Shown piece by piece: positions 44,617 to 52,600 of a stretch of DNA of 64,000 bases. Positions within the stretch are counted from its first letter, which is position 1; the number at the start of each line of letters is the position of its first letter. The stretch covers positions 62,001-126,000 of the forward strand of contig NZ_AYMG01000013.1 in NCBI RefSeq assembly GCF_000633455.1. The letters run 5' to 3'. Position numbers and translations under genes: made by a program. This DNA comes from Pedobacter jeongneungensis (GTDB taxonomy: Bacteria > Bacteroidota > Bacteroidia > Sphingobacteriales > Sphingobacteriaceae). The notes beneath the pieces are model-generated. The model made no database searches. It was not told the origin of the DNA and saw nothing but the letters and a program-made list of their open reading frames with translations.

Positions 44617-46875
44617 ATGAAAACTAAAATCTTTTTACTGTTGATGCTTCAGTGCATGAGTAGCTTTATTTATGCTCAATCCCTAAAACCTTATAACCTT
44701 TCCTTTCCCAAACTGGCCAATAAATGGGATGAGGCCATGCCTTTGGGCAATGGCATGCTGGGCGTCTTAATCTGGGAAAAGAACAATAAACTCCGCCTTT
44801 CTTTAGACCGTGCCGACCTGTGGGATGAACGTAAAGCCCTTGATATATCGAAACTTAATTTTAAATGGGTAGAGGAGCAGGTACATCAAAATAATTATGC
44901 AGCTGTTCAAAAAATAGGCGACGAACCTTACGATTCAAGCCCTTATCCTACCAAACTGCCTGCTGCGGCAGTGGAATTTGATATTTCAAAGCTGGGGAGG
45001 GTTAAATCAAACGAACTGGACATTGAAACGGCCCTAAACACGGTGAAATTCGAAGATGGAACCATTTTTAACTGCTATATTCATGCTACCGGGGCGCAGG
45101 GGTATTTTAGTTTTGAGAACCTTAAATTAACTGTAATTTTGCCTGATTTAATCGTTCATAATTATAACAATACTCAAACAGAAAAAGGAGATAATAGCCA
45201 TGCCGGAAGTGGTTTGCAAAAACTGGGTTATGCAAAGGGAACGGTTACCAATACAAGTAATAGTATCCGCTATCATCAGCCTACTTACCAGGGACATTAT
45301 TACGAGGTGTTGGTGCAATGGAAAAAAATGCCGAATGGTAATGTAATTGGCTCGTGGACCATCAGCAACGATAAAACGGCAACATTAACTGCAATTTCTG
45401 CTACTGCGAAAGAACCTACAGGCTGGGTTAGCCATACCAAATGGTGGAAAGATTTTTGGAGTAAATCGAACATTAATGTTCCAGATCAACTCATTCAGAA
45501 ACAATACTATTTAGAAATGTACAAGCTGGGCTGCGTGGCGAGAAAAGGGGCACCTGCAATTACTTTACAAGCCGTTTGGACAGCCGATAACGGCAGTTTG
45601 CCACCCTGGAAAGGAGATTTTCACAACGATTTAAATACCCAACTGAGTTATTGGCCAAGTTATACGGCCAACCATTTGGCAGAGGGGGCAACTTTTACCG
45701 ATTGGTTATGGAAAATCAGGGAGCGGAATCTTACTTATACCAAACAGTATTTTGCTGTGGAAGGTTTAAATGTTCCCGGGGTAATTACCTTAAACGGTGA
45801 CCCAATGGGTGGGTGGATCCAGTATGCGCTTTCGCCAACTGTTAGCGCATGGACCTCGCAGCATTTTTATTGGCAATGGAAATATAGTATGGATGATACG
45901 TTTCTTAAAACCAGGGCTTATCCGTATATTCATGACGCAGCAACCTATCTGGAGAATATCACAAGATTAAAAGAAGGAAAAAGGATGCTGCCGCTGAGCT
46001 CTAGTCCGGAGTATAATGATAACAGTATCAAAGCCTGGTTTTTAAACTGGACCAATTTCGATTTGTCATTAGCTAAGTTTCTGTTTAAAGCTGCATCCGA
46101 AGTAAGTAAGGCCAATGGCAAAATAGACGAAAGCAAACATTGGACGGAAATACTCAGTCAGTTGCCTGATTATGAAATAAACGAAACGGGTTTTACCATT
46201 GCGCCAGGATCAAATTTAACCAGTTCGCACCGGCACATGTCGCAATATATGGCCATTTATCCCCTCGATTTGTTAGATGTTAACCATGAAAAGGATAAAA
46301 CCATTATCGATAATTCTTTGAAGCGTTTAGAAGAAATTGGTACCCGTGCCTGGTGTGGTTATTCTTTTAGCTGGATGGCTTCCTTATATGCCCGTGCCTA
46401 TCAGGCCGATAAGGCCGTAAAACAACTCGAAATTTTTGCATCCAATTTCTGTTCGCCAAACAGTTTTCATTTAAACGGCGATCAAAAAGGAGGGCAGTAC
46501 TCCGGTTTTACCTACCGCCCTTTTACCTTAGAAGGAAATTTTGCCTTTGCACAAGGCGTTCAAGAGCTTTTATTGCAAAGCAGGAGCAATTATATTCAGG
46601 CTTTTCCAGCTACACCGCAAAGCTGGAAAGACGTTTCTTTTAATAATTTGCGCGCGGAAGGTGCTTTCTTAGTAAGTGGCGTCAAAGAAAACGGCGTTCC
46701 AACCCAGGTGAAAATTTATGCAGAAAAAGCTGGCTTATTAAGAATTAAACTACCCTTTAGAACTTATGTTGTCAAAAATTTTCCGGCTGGGTTTGTAAAA
46801 ATGGATAATGATGGCATTATTGAAGTAAACCTGAAAAAGCAGCAAAGCATCACTTTCGAAAATGGTTATGAATAA
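44617..46875 (+). CDS. Secreted GH95-like glycoside hydrolase
   Basis: This 752-residue protein has a signal peptide (cleavage near IYAQ) and an N-terminal beta domain with DEAMPLGNGMLGVLIWE and RLSLDRADLWDER, like GH95 enzymes. An (alpha/alpha)6 barrel and a C-terminal beta domain follow. The barrel carries HNDLNTQLSYW (N337, N340) and SSHRHMSQYMAIYPL (H538-H540), which align with GH95 catalytic regions. GH95 enzymes are alpha-L-fucosidases or alpha-L-galactosidases acting by inversion. The distance from standard GH95 motifs is large, so another specificity is quite possible. It appears to be transcribed alone. Confidence 0.75.
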   Translation: MKTKIFLLLMLQCMSSFIYAQSLKPYNLSFPKLANKWDEAMPLGNGMLGVLIWEKNNKLRLSLDRADLWDERKALDISKLNFKWVEEQVHQNNYAAVQKIGDEPYDSSPYPTKLPAAAVEFDISKLGRVKSNELDIETALNTVKFEDGTIFNCYIHATGAQGYFSFENLKLTVILPDLIVHNYNNTQTEKGDNSHAGSGLQKLGYAKGTVTNTSNSIRYHQPTYQGHYYEVLVQWKKMPNGNVIGSWTISNDKTATLTAISATAKEPTGWVSHTKWWKDFWSKSNINVPDQLIQKQYYLEMYKLGCVARKGAPAITLQAVWTADNGSLPPWKGDFHNDLNTQLSYWPSYTANHLAEGATFTDWLWKIRERNLTYTKQYFAVEGLNVPGVITLNGDPMGGWIQYALSPTVSAWTSQHFYWQWKYSMDDTFLKTRAYPYIHDAATYLENITRLKEGKRMLPLSSSPEYNDNSIKAWFLNWTNFDLSLAKFLFKAASEVSKANGKIDESKHWTEILSQLPDYEINETGFTIAPGSNLTSSHRHMSQYMAIYPLDLLDVNHEKDKTIIDNSLKRLEEIGTRAWCGYSFSWMASLYARAYQADKAVKQLEIFASNFCSPNSFHLNGDQKGGQYSGFTYRPFTLEGNFAFAQGVQELLLQSRSNYIQAFPATPQSWKDVSFNNLRAEGAFLVSGVKENGVPTQVKIYAEKAGLLRIKLPFRTYVVKNFPAGFVKMDNDGIIEVNLKKQQSITFENGYE

Positions 46876-46932
46876 TGTTTTAAGCAATCATAATGATCCG
46901 AAGGCATGCTAAAATTTTAGAAAATAAAAAAT

Positions 46933-46963
46933 AATGGCTCAGGAATTATTCCTGTGCCATTAC
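46933..46963. terminator. Hairpin after the GH95-like gene
   Basis: TAATGGCTCAGGAA (46933-46946) pairs with TTCCTGTGCCATTA (46950-46963), with one mismatch and a 3-base loop. No strong T run follows, so termination is likely but not certain. Confidence 0.5.
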
Positions 46964-46989
46964 TAATTAACTTAAATCACAACATTAAC

Positions 46990-47031
46990 AAAAAAGCAGA
47001 GGGGGTAAATCATCCCGGAACCCCCCTCTTA
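46990..47031 (-). terminator. Terminator-like hairpin on the minus strand
   Basis: On the minus strand AGAGGGGGGT pairs with ACCCCCTCT and is followed by GCTTTTTTG. It probably ends the methyltransferase transcript, though about 270 bases separate the two. The rest of the 426-base gap holds nothing I recognise. Confidence 0.6.
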
Positions 47032-47301
47032 TGGTCATCTTTAATATCACAGTTAGATAATAACTATTGAGTAGGTACAATATCCCTATTTTCCTAGCTC
47101 GAGGTGTTTAGTTACCTGTGTATATTAAATTATATGATTACACAAAAATATCTTACAAGAAGGTGTGCTGAAATAGATAATAGGTGAAAAGGTACAATTG
47201 CTCCATGAATGATGGATTAGCTTCCATGAATCAAATTTGCTTCCGTCACGATTTACCTTAATCTTTTAAAAATAATAAGGTGTGAAATTTAATCAGATCA
47301 A

Positions 47302-47952
47302 CTATTTTTTCTGGCCTGATACGATGATAAATGGCCTGCTTGTTTCCTTAGCATCTTTATCCGTTACGGTTTCCATCATTTCCTTTACTTCAATATTTAC
47401 AAAACCCGATTGTTTGAAAAATGATTTTACTTCATCAATTTCGTAAAATGTAAAATCGAGCTGTGTCCAGGGCAGGTCTCCACCAAAGTTTTTTTCAACA
47501 AAGGCAAGGTTCATTTTTCCTTTTGGTTTTAATACGCGGTACACTTCTGATAAGTACTGTGAAGGATCCGGCCAGAAATAAATGGTATTGGCGGTAAAAC
47601 AACAATCGAAGGAAATATCTTCGAAATCGAGCTTGTTATCCGCTATTTTGGTCAAGTGTATTGCATTATCTTCAACTTTATATGTTGAAAAGGCATCCCT
47701 TATTGCGGATTCATTATTATATGCACCCGAATAACTGATGTTTTCAGCTTTTTTAAAAAGATAGGGGAGGTGTTCGGTACTGCCTGGGCCGATTTCTAAT
47801 ACTTTTGCTTCAGTTTTAAGGACTAAATGATGTACTAATTTAAAAATGATGTTTTTTTTGGGTGGGAGAACGTCGATTTTAGGGTTTAGGGTTAATGTAT
47901 TAAGGTCTGCTTGCTCCTCCATGATATTGGTTATTAATCTCTCGCGGTTCAT
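47302..47952 (-). CDS. Class I SAM-dependent methyltransferase
   Basis: This 216-residue protein has the Rossmann methyltransferase motif I VLEIGPGSTEHLPY, the acidic DISFDCCFTANTIYFW motif and the post-motif VYRVLKPKGKMNLAFVE. It belongs to the UbiE/Methyltransf_11 group that methylates small molecules. The substrate is unknown. It is divergent from the AraC-type regulator gene, which may control it. A start 10 codons later, at MEEQADLNT, is possible. Confidence 0.85.
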   Translation of the reverse strand: MNRERLITNIMEEQADLNTLTLNPKIDVLPPKKNIIFKLVHHLVLKTEAKVLEIGPGSTEHLPYLFKKAENISYSGAYNNESAIRDAFSTYKVEDNAIHLTKIADNKLDFEDISFDCCFTANTIYFWPDPSQYLSEVYRVLKPKGKMNLAFVEKNFGGDLPWTQLDFTFYEIDEVKSFFKQSGFVNIEVKEMMETVTDKDAKETSRPFIIVSGQKK

Positions 47953-48082
47953 TTCGCAATTCGGGCAAAATTGAAAAATACCTCCTGTACACTTTTACAT
48001 AAAAAGGATTTTCTTTTACAGAAAATCGAATTGTTGATAATCCCATTACATTAGTTCGGCTTTTTTTTTGATAATTGCCATT

Positions 48083-49075
48083 ATGGGAATCAATGTAGGT
48101 AAGGATTACGGGGCCTGGAAAAAGGTTGGGGGGAGCTTTGATGAGCTTCCGGTTCAGGGAGGATTGGTTACGGAGCGGAAGGAGAAATACAATTTTTCTT
48201 TTAGTGATGCAGAATTGGTACAGATCAATATCCCCGATATTTACATCGTATATGGCGACATCATGTTTAAGCAACAACAGATGTATTTTAGCCCTACCAA
48301 CGATGTACCCGATATGATTAAACTACGTTTTACCTTGTCGGGCAATGGAACCATATTTAACAGGGTAAATAAGCAGAAATACATTTTTAATTCCAACCAG
48401 CAGAATATCATTTATATGCCCGAACTGGATGGTACAGGAGAATATGATACCGGGCACAGTTACCGTTTTTTTGAGGTGCATTTTGCTAAAGAAAAGTTTT
48501 TGCAGCTGGCAGAAAACTCGACCAGGGCATTGCAGATACTGGCAGACTATGCAGATACAGGCCGTTATGCACAGATAGCAGATGAGAACCTTCCCATTTC
48601 ATGGGCAATGCAGCACTGCATCAGGGATATTCTTGATTGTGATTATCCCGAAGGGTTGAAGCGCATGTTCATTGAGTCGAAATGTATAGAATTACTTGTG
48701 CTCCAGGCCGAAGCTTTTGAACGGGCAATCAGCCAAAAACAGCCTTTGGCTTTACATTCTACTTACGACAGGGATTGTATTTATCATGCAAGGGATTATC
48801 TCATCGCGAATTTCCACCAGCCACCATCGGTTGCTGAGCTGGCCAAATTGTGCGGTATTAATGAATTTAAACTTAAACAGGGTTTTAAAGGGCTATTTGA
48901 TAACAGCATATTTGGTTATTTAAGCGATTACAGGCTTAACCACGGAAAAGAATTGCTCTTGGAAGGCCGGTCGATAAAATCTGTGGCATTTATGCTTGGT
49001 TATTCATCAGTACAACACTTCAGCAATGCTTTTAGAAAGAAATTTGCGGTAACACCGGGTAAGTTGAAGGGTTGA
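48083..49075 (+). CDS. AraC-family transcriptional regulator
   Basis: From the ATG at 48083 this 330-residue protein has a C-terminal AraC DNA-binding domain with two helix-turn-helix motifs (PSVAELAKLCGINEFKLKQGF and SIKSVAFMLGYSSVQHFSNAF). The roughly 220-residue N-terminal part is of the kind that senses a small molecule. It resembles PchR-type regulators in shape. It is divergent from the methyltransferase gene; the start codons lie 130 bases apart, so a shared control region is plausible. The ligand is unknown. Confidence 0.88.
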   Translation: MGINVGKDYGAWKKVGGSFDELPVQGGLVTERKEKYNFSFSDAELVQINIPDIYIVYGDIMFKQQQMYFSPTNDVPDMIKLRFTLSGNGTIFNRVNKQKYIFNSNQQNIIYMPELDGTGEYDTGHSYRFFEVHFAKEKFLQLAENSTRALQILADYADTGRYAQIADENLPISWAMQHCIRDILDCDYPEGLKRMFIESKCIELLVLQAEAFERAISQKQPLALHSTYDRDCIYHARDYLIANFHQPPSVAELAKLCGINEFKLKQGFKGLFDNSIFGYLSDYRLNHGKELLLEGRSIKSVAFMLGYSSVQHFSNAFRKKFAVTPGKLKG

Positions 49076-49181
49076 TCTGATGAAATACAAATATTCAATA
49101 TAGTTTAGGCATTTTGCTAACCAACTTTAATAAAACACAGATTTTACCGAAGCACGCCTGTCAATCCCAAGGGCCGGGAAA

Positions 49182-49315
49182 TCAAAAAAACAGCAGCAAA
49201 ACAGTACAAATGGCACTATCAAACCTAAAACGCAGTGGTTTTGTGTTTCATGTTTGCAAAAACCTTTCACTTAGCACTAACAAACAAAACAAAGTGCCGC
49301 TGTTTTTTTGATGTG
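49182..49315. repeat. 134-base element with long terminal inverted repeats
   Basis: ATCAAAAAAACAGCAGC (49182-49198) and its inverse GCCGCTGTTTTTTTGAT (49299-49315) pair over 17 bases with one mismatch. The first 14 are perfect. No target duplication or transposase is visible. It could be a miniature inverted-repeat element or a long structured RNA. It occupies the centre of a 452-base gap before the sigma factor gene; I see no gene in that gap. Confidence 0.6.
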
Positions 49316-49527
49316 TATAAGGATTGTGTAAAAGGCCCATTGCTGGATTGACGAAGCATTTTTGCATACTTTTGATGCCTCAAAAGTTTGATGCCGTGCG
49401 GCATAGAGCACTAAAATAATTTCAGTGTTAATTTCTACATATTGGACTAAAAGGGGGGAAAAATAATTGTTAATTTTAGGTGATATCTGATCAAAAATTC
49501 CCACATACTATATAAAGCATAGTAATC

Positions 49528-50088
49528 ATGACAGCAACATCCATCAAAGAGAAGCCGAACCACCGCGAAGCGCTTTTTATGAAACTCTATCAGGAGGCCT
49601 TTCCTTTGGTGGCCAGGCACGTAAGCAGGATGGGCGGATCATTTGAGGAAGCAAAAGACATCTTTCAGGATGCACTGGTTTTATATTACGAGAAAGTACA
49701 GGTTTCAGGCTTTGTACCGAAGTATCAGGAAAAAGCCTATTTATTTGGGATTGCCAAATATTTATGGGTCAGGCGTTTTAAAGAAAACAACAGGCAAGTT
49801 ACCCTTGATGTTCAGGATTTTATTTTTAATAAAGAAATCGATCTAACAGATGTTGAGTATGAGGAAATTTCTTCACGAAAACTGATGAATTTATTGGAGC
49901 GCGCCGGGCAGAAATGTATGCAGTTGCTCAGTGCCTTCTATTATGAAAAGCTGGATATGGAAACACTGGCAGGGCGATTCGGTTTTTCAGGCGCACGGTC
50001 TGCAACGGCTCAGAAATTTAAGTGCCTCGAAAAAGTTAAAGAAACGGTTAAAGAAAAATCCTTAAAATATGAAGACATCGTTGAATGA
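49528..50088 (+). CDS. ECF-type RNA polymerase sigma factor
   Basis: This 186-residue protein has a sigma region 2 (FPLVARHVSRMGGSFEEAKD, IFQDALVLYYEKV) and region 4 (LLSAFYYEKLDMETLAGRFG, SGARSATAQKFKCLEKV). This is the two-domain plan of extracytoplasmic-function sigma factors. It overlaps the next small gene by 20 bases, implying translational coupling, and a ClpP paralogue gene follows 78 bases after that. ECF factors are usually held by an anti-sigma protein, and the overlapping gene is the natural candidate. Which genes it controls is unknown. Confidence 0.85.
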   Translation: MTATSIKEKPNHREALFMKLYQEAFPLVARHVSRMGGSFEEAKDIFQDALVLYYEKVQVSGFVPKYQEKAYLFGIAKYLWVRRFKENNRQVTLDVQDFIFNKEIDLTDVEYEEISSRKLMNLLERAGQKCMQLLSAFYYEKLDMETLAGRFGFSGARSATAQKFKCLEKVKETVKEKSLKYEDIVE

Positions 50089-50338
50089 GCTCCGTTTAAT
50101 AGAACATTATCTGCTGTCGGATGCTAAGGATGGAGAAAGTTTCCTGTTCGAAGCCAAAATGATCCTGCAGCCCGAACTGGAGCAACAAGTGTACTGGCAA
50201 AATAAAACCTACAATACAGTGCGTGATTATGGCCGGAAACAGCTGAAAAATGAAATCAATAACATACACGAAACGCTGTTTAATACCGCTGAGCATCAAA
50301 GCTTCAGGCAAAAGGTAATGCGTTTGTTCCGCAAATAA
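50069..50338 (+). CDS. Small protein coupled to the sigma factor (possible anti-sigma)
   Basis: This 89-residue soluble, mostly helical protein (NELRLIEHYLLSDAK, LFEAKMILQPELEQQ, NEINNIHETLF) overlaps the sigma gene's 3' end by 20 bases. It has no transmembrane helix, unlike most ECF anti-sigma factors. Similar short helical proteins next to sigma factors in Bacteroidota look like the cytoplasmic N-terminal portion of anti-sigma factors. I do not recognise a named family, and the anti-sigma role is inferred from position. Confidence 0.65.
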   Translation: MKTSLNELRLIEHYLLSDAKDGESFLFEAKMILQPELEQQVYWQNKTYNTVRDYGRKQLKNEINNIHETLFNTAEHQSFRQKVMRLFRK

Positions 50339-50416
50339 ACAATTAAGATAATATATAAATCATGCGCCATTATCGGGGCAGGGGCATCGCTATGCCCGAA
50401 ATTTAAAACCAACACG

Positions 50417-51106
50417 ATGGATATTAACAAAGAATTCCGCCTTTATGCGGTAAAACACCAGCGCTTAAACAGCCTTTACGTAGATCAGTACATGGCCAGG
50501 ACGCCTGCCTATACCACGCCTGTTGCAATGACACCCTATATTACAGAAGAACGGCAGTTGAATGTAGCACAGATGGATGTTTTTTCGCGACTGATGATGG
50601 ACAGAATTATTTTTTTAGGTGAGGCAGTTGATGAGCGAAATGCAAATGTAATACAGGCACAATTGCTTTTCTTGCAGTCTGTTGATACACAAAAAGACAT
50701 CCAGTTGTATATCAATTCGCCTGGTGGTTCGGTTTATGCCGGCTTTGGTATTTATGACACCATGCAGTTTATTGCGCCGGATGTAGCCACCATCTGTACC
50801 GGCATTGCGCTTTCCATGGGTTCGGTGCTGTTGTGTGCCGGTGCTGCCGGCAAGCGTTCGGCCCTGCAGCACTCCAGGGTAATGATCCATCAAACCTCCA
50901 GTGGGGCAGAGGGAACCGCCATTGATATGGATATCAGGATCAGAGAGGTATTAAAAGTCCAGTCGGATCTGTACCATATTTTGGCGAAACATAGCGGACA
51001 AAGTTATGAACGGATCAATGAAATTGCCAGTCGCGATTATTGGATGAGTGCCATCGAAGCAAAAGAATTTGGAATGATAGATGAGGTGCTGACGCGTGAG
51101 GGTTAG
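50417..51106 (+). CDS. ClpP-family serine protease (paralogue)
   Basis: This 229-residue protein keeps the ClpP fold and catalytic triad: S133 in IALSMGSVLL, H158 in SRVMIHQTSS and D207 in ASRDYWMSA. It also has the YINSPGGSVYAG oxyanion region. The N-terminus is extended by about 30 residues relative to housekeeping ClpP. No clpX or clpA is adjacent and the sequence is diverged, so it is probably a second, specialised ClpP. Its position after a sigma factor and candidate anti-sigma gene suggests a shared regulatory role. It needs a Clp ATPase for protein substrates. Confidence 0.85.
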   Translation: MDINKEFRLYAVKHQRLNSLYVDQYMARTPAYTTPVAMTPYITEERQLNVAQMDVFSRLMMDRIIFLGEAVDERNANVIQAQLLFLQSVDTQKDIQLYINSPGGSVYAGFGIYDTMQFIAPDVATICTGIALSMGSVLLCAGAAGKRSALQHSRVMIHQTSSGAEGTAIDMDIRIREVLKVQSDLYHILAKHSGQSYERINEIASRDYWMSAIEAKEFGMIDEVLTREG

Positions 51107-51141
51107 AGGTTTGTTTGATTTCAATATGAGTTTTAAATAGA

Positions 51142-51185
51142 TCTGGCGCAAGTCCGGCCCTGCTAGAAGCTAGGGGGCGGACTTG
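51142..51185. repeat. CTGGCGCA-type hairpin element E1
   Basis: TCTGGCGCAAGTCCGGCCCT is followed by a loop and AGGGGGCGGACTTG, forming a stem across CAAGTCCG/CGGACTTG. ATCTGGCGCAAGTC recurs exactly at 55194-55207. Confidence 0.7.
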
Positions 51186-51188
51186 TAT

Positions 51189-51268
51189 TTTAGAATAAAT
51201 CTCAAGCACGAGTCATATAGCTCTTGGTCTAAACGCTAAGACTTGTGCTTATACTGGGTTATTCTAAA
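51189..51268. repeat. 80-base nested palindrome after clpP
   Basis: Outer arms TTTAGAATAA (51189-51198) and TTATTCTAAA (51259-51268) are perfect. Inner arms AAGCACGAGTC (51204-51214) and GACTTGTGCTT (51240-51250) differ at one base. The right arm contains the stop codon of the following minus-strand gene. It may act as a terminator for both converging transcripts. Confidence 0.65.
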
Positions 51269-51618
51269 TCCTCTAATTTATAATCACATTCTGTTTGCAA
51301 ATCTAAATCGTAAAGTCTTTTAAGTATTGCTTTGTCTTTGCCACCATATCTAATGCCTGAAATACATGACACTTGCATTGCATTAATTGCGCGGTCTAAT
51401 TCGTCAGTGGTTGTAGGTTGTTTCTTAAAATAGCAGTGTCCATATTCAATTTTAGAATGTTCCATTAAGTCTGGTGCTTCTGCCTCAGGTGCACCACAGG
51501 CAATACAAACCTGGTTCTCTACATAAAAATCTCCCATCGAATTTTCAGGATACCTTTCTGGTAACGGTATATCATTCTCTTTTGTCTTTTTTGAAAAGAT
51601 CTTTTTCAGGAATTCCAT
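51259..51618 (-). CDS. Ferredoxin-like-motif protein of unknown function
   Basis: This 119-residue protein has a basic N-terminus (KKIFSKKTKEN) and then VENQVCIACGAPEAEAPDLM, which resembles the start of single-cluster ferredoxins (CxxCG then APD/E). Further cysteines occur in GHCYFKK and VSCISGIRYGG, but the full CxxCxxC ligand set is not there. It could bind a metal cluster in a changed way or be a non-binding relative. It is 20 bases after the stop codon of the neighbouring orphan gene and shares its transcript. Function unknown. Confidence 0.6.
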   Translation of the reverse strand: MEFLKKIFSKKTKENDIPLPERYPENSMGDFYVENQVCIACGAPEAEAPDLMEHSKIEYGHCYFKKQPTTTDELDRAINAMQVSCISGIRYGGKDKAILKRLYDLDLQTECDYKLEDLE

Positions 51619-51638
51619 TTAATATTATGATTTTGTCA

Positions 51639-52262
51639 CTACCAAAACTTCCACCAAGGCTTATTGTCGTCAATCGTCTCTTGCTTCTGTTGTTTAAATT
51701 GTTCAAGTTCCTTTTTCATTTCGTCATTATATGCAAGTTGTTTAACGGTATAGGTAAGTTTATTTTTTCCTTCCAAATCGATCCCAAATTTGCCTGCCAG
51801 CTCTAAAATGTCGTCAGAAAAAATATTCTCGTTAATGTTCAAACCATTTTCTTGTTCTAAGGGAAAGCCTGAATTATCAGTTACCTCTCCATCAGAAACA
51901 AAAAATTGTCTTTTGATGTTGTCGTTATATACAGTAAAGCCAAATGAGTTTGAAGTAGTTTGAATCAGGAATGTTATAATGTCGGTATCTAGAACTCTTG
52001 AAAGCCCTATTAAAGCTTCATCATCAACCGTATCCACCATTTCAGGGTCGTTAATTATTGTCCAGCCATTGTCTGACCAAATTCCTCTGATTGCCGTTTC
52101 CTTATTTGCAAGCTCAAAATAATTATCAAATAAATAATCGTTGAATTCCTGCCAGTCGTTAAACTGTTTGTCTTGATTGGTGTCAACGTATTTAAAAATT
52201 TCAAAGATTTCGTTTGCTTTGTCGAAGAAGTTACCTTTAATTGCGATGAAACTGCTTGTCAT
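51639..52262 (-). CDS. Hypothetical protein with C-terminal PWWKFW tail
   Basis: This 207-residue acidic soluble protein has alternating helix and strand segments (NEIFEIFKYVDT, DIITFLIQTTS, FTVYNDNIKRQFFVSD), a charged helix (MKKELEQFKQQKQE) and a striking end, PWWKFW, of a kind common in small cytoplasmic hypothetical proteins. I recognise no family with a known role. It leads a two-gene minus-strand transcript. CTGGCGCA-type elements at 51142 and 52289 bracket the pair, and it may belong to a mobile or immunity-type cassette. Confidence 0.6.
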   Translation of the reverse strand: MTSSFIAIKGNFFDKANEIFEIFKYVDTNQDKQFNDWQEFNDYLFDNYFELANKETAIRGIWSDNGWTIINDPEMVDTVDDEALIGLSRVLDTDIITFLIQTTSNSFGFTVYNDNIKRQFFVSDGEVTDNSGFPLEQENGLNINENIFSDDILELAGKFGIDLEGKNKLTYTVKQLAYNDEMKKELEQFKQQKQETIDDNKPWWKFW

Positions 52263-52288
52263 GTTTGTTATTCTTAGCTATTCCGATC

Positions 52289-52312
52289 GCTGGCGCACGC
52301 GTGCCGCGTGTG
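52289..52312. repeat. CTGGCGCA-type hairpin element E2
   Basis: GCTGGCGCACGCG-TGC-CGCGTGTG holds perfect arms CACGCG (52296-52301) and CGCGTG (52305-52310). It closely matches the elements at 56498 (reversed) and 57805. Confidence 0.7.
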
Positions 52313-52387
52313 AAAATATTTCCTTATGCTTTGTACAAATATAACCCTTAGTATTTAAAATTCCAGCACTTATATTTGACTATTTAA

Positions 52388-52507
52388 GCTTATACCACTG
52401 CAGAAGAGGTCGATTTGGCCGCATCCACACTCAAAAGCCTGGTTTCAGGTGCCGGGTACAAGACGGTATTCCCTGTAGCGCACTTTGAAGCAAAGGAAAT
52501 TATATAA
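52388..52507 (+). pseudogene. C-terminal gene fragment (39 codons) upstream of metN
   Basis: A frame with protein-like codon use runs from an upstream stop (52385) to TAA at 52505-52507. It encodes AYTTAEEVDLAASTLKSL, SGAGYKTVFPVAHF and EAKEII, with no start codon in reach. The opening YTTAEEVD followed by a helix resembles the C-termini of class V aminotransferases and cysteine desulfurases, but this is a weak match from memory. It is probably what remains of a deleted gene. Confidence 0.4.
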
Positions 52508-52517
52508 AGCTATAATC

Positions 52518-52549
52518 CCTATAGGTTTTATATATTTGCATGCCTATAG
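52518..52549 (+). promoter_or_regulatory. Candidate metN promoter flanked by CCTATAG words
   Basis: TATATTTG at 52531-52538 fits TAnnTTTG. The self-complementary CCTATAGG (52518-52525) and CCTATAG (52543-52549) lie on either side of it and could be operator halves. No good TTTG is found at the expected distance, and I see no SAM-riboswitch structure in the leader of about 55 bases. Confidence 0.4.
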
Positions 52550-52600
52550 TTCTATTTGGCATTGGCCATGTAGCTTTATTGATTTGCTTTTGAAAATTAA

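Noticed and set aside
47900..48277. A 125-codon minus-strand open frame overlapping the AraC gene
   Set aside because: It is antisense to the well-supported AraC-type gene and overlaps the methyltransferase start; it shows no domain.
49114..49311. A 65-codon plus-strand frame in the gap before the sigma factor gene
   Set aside because: It starts with TTG, has no domain, and lies mostly in the 134-base inverted-repeat element.
52507..52600. A SAM riboswitch upstream of metN
   Set aside because: The leader of about 55 bases is too short for SAM-I or SAM-II folds as I know them, and no conserved core was seen.
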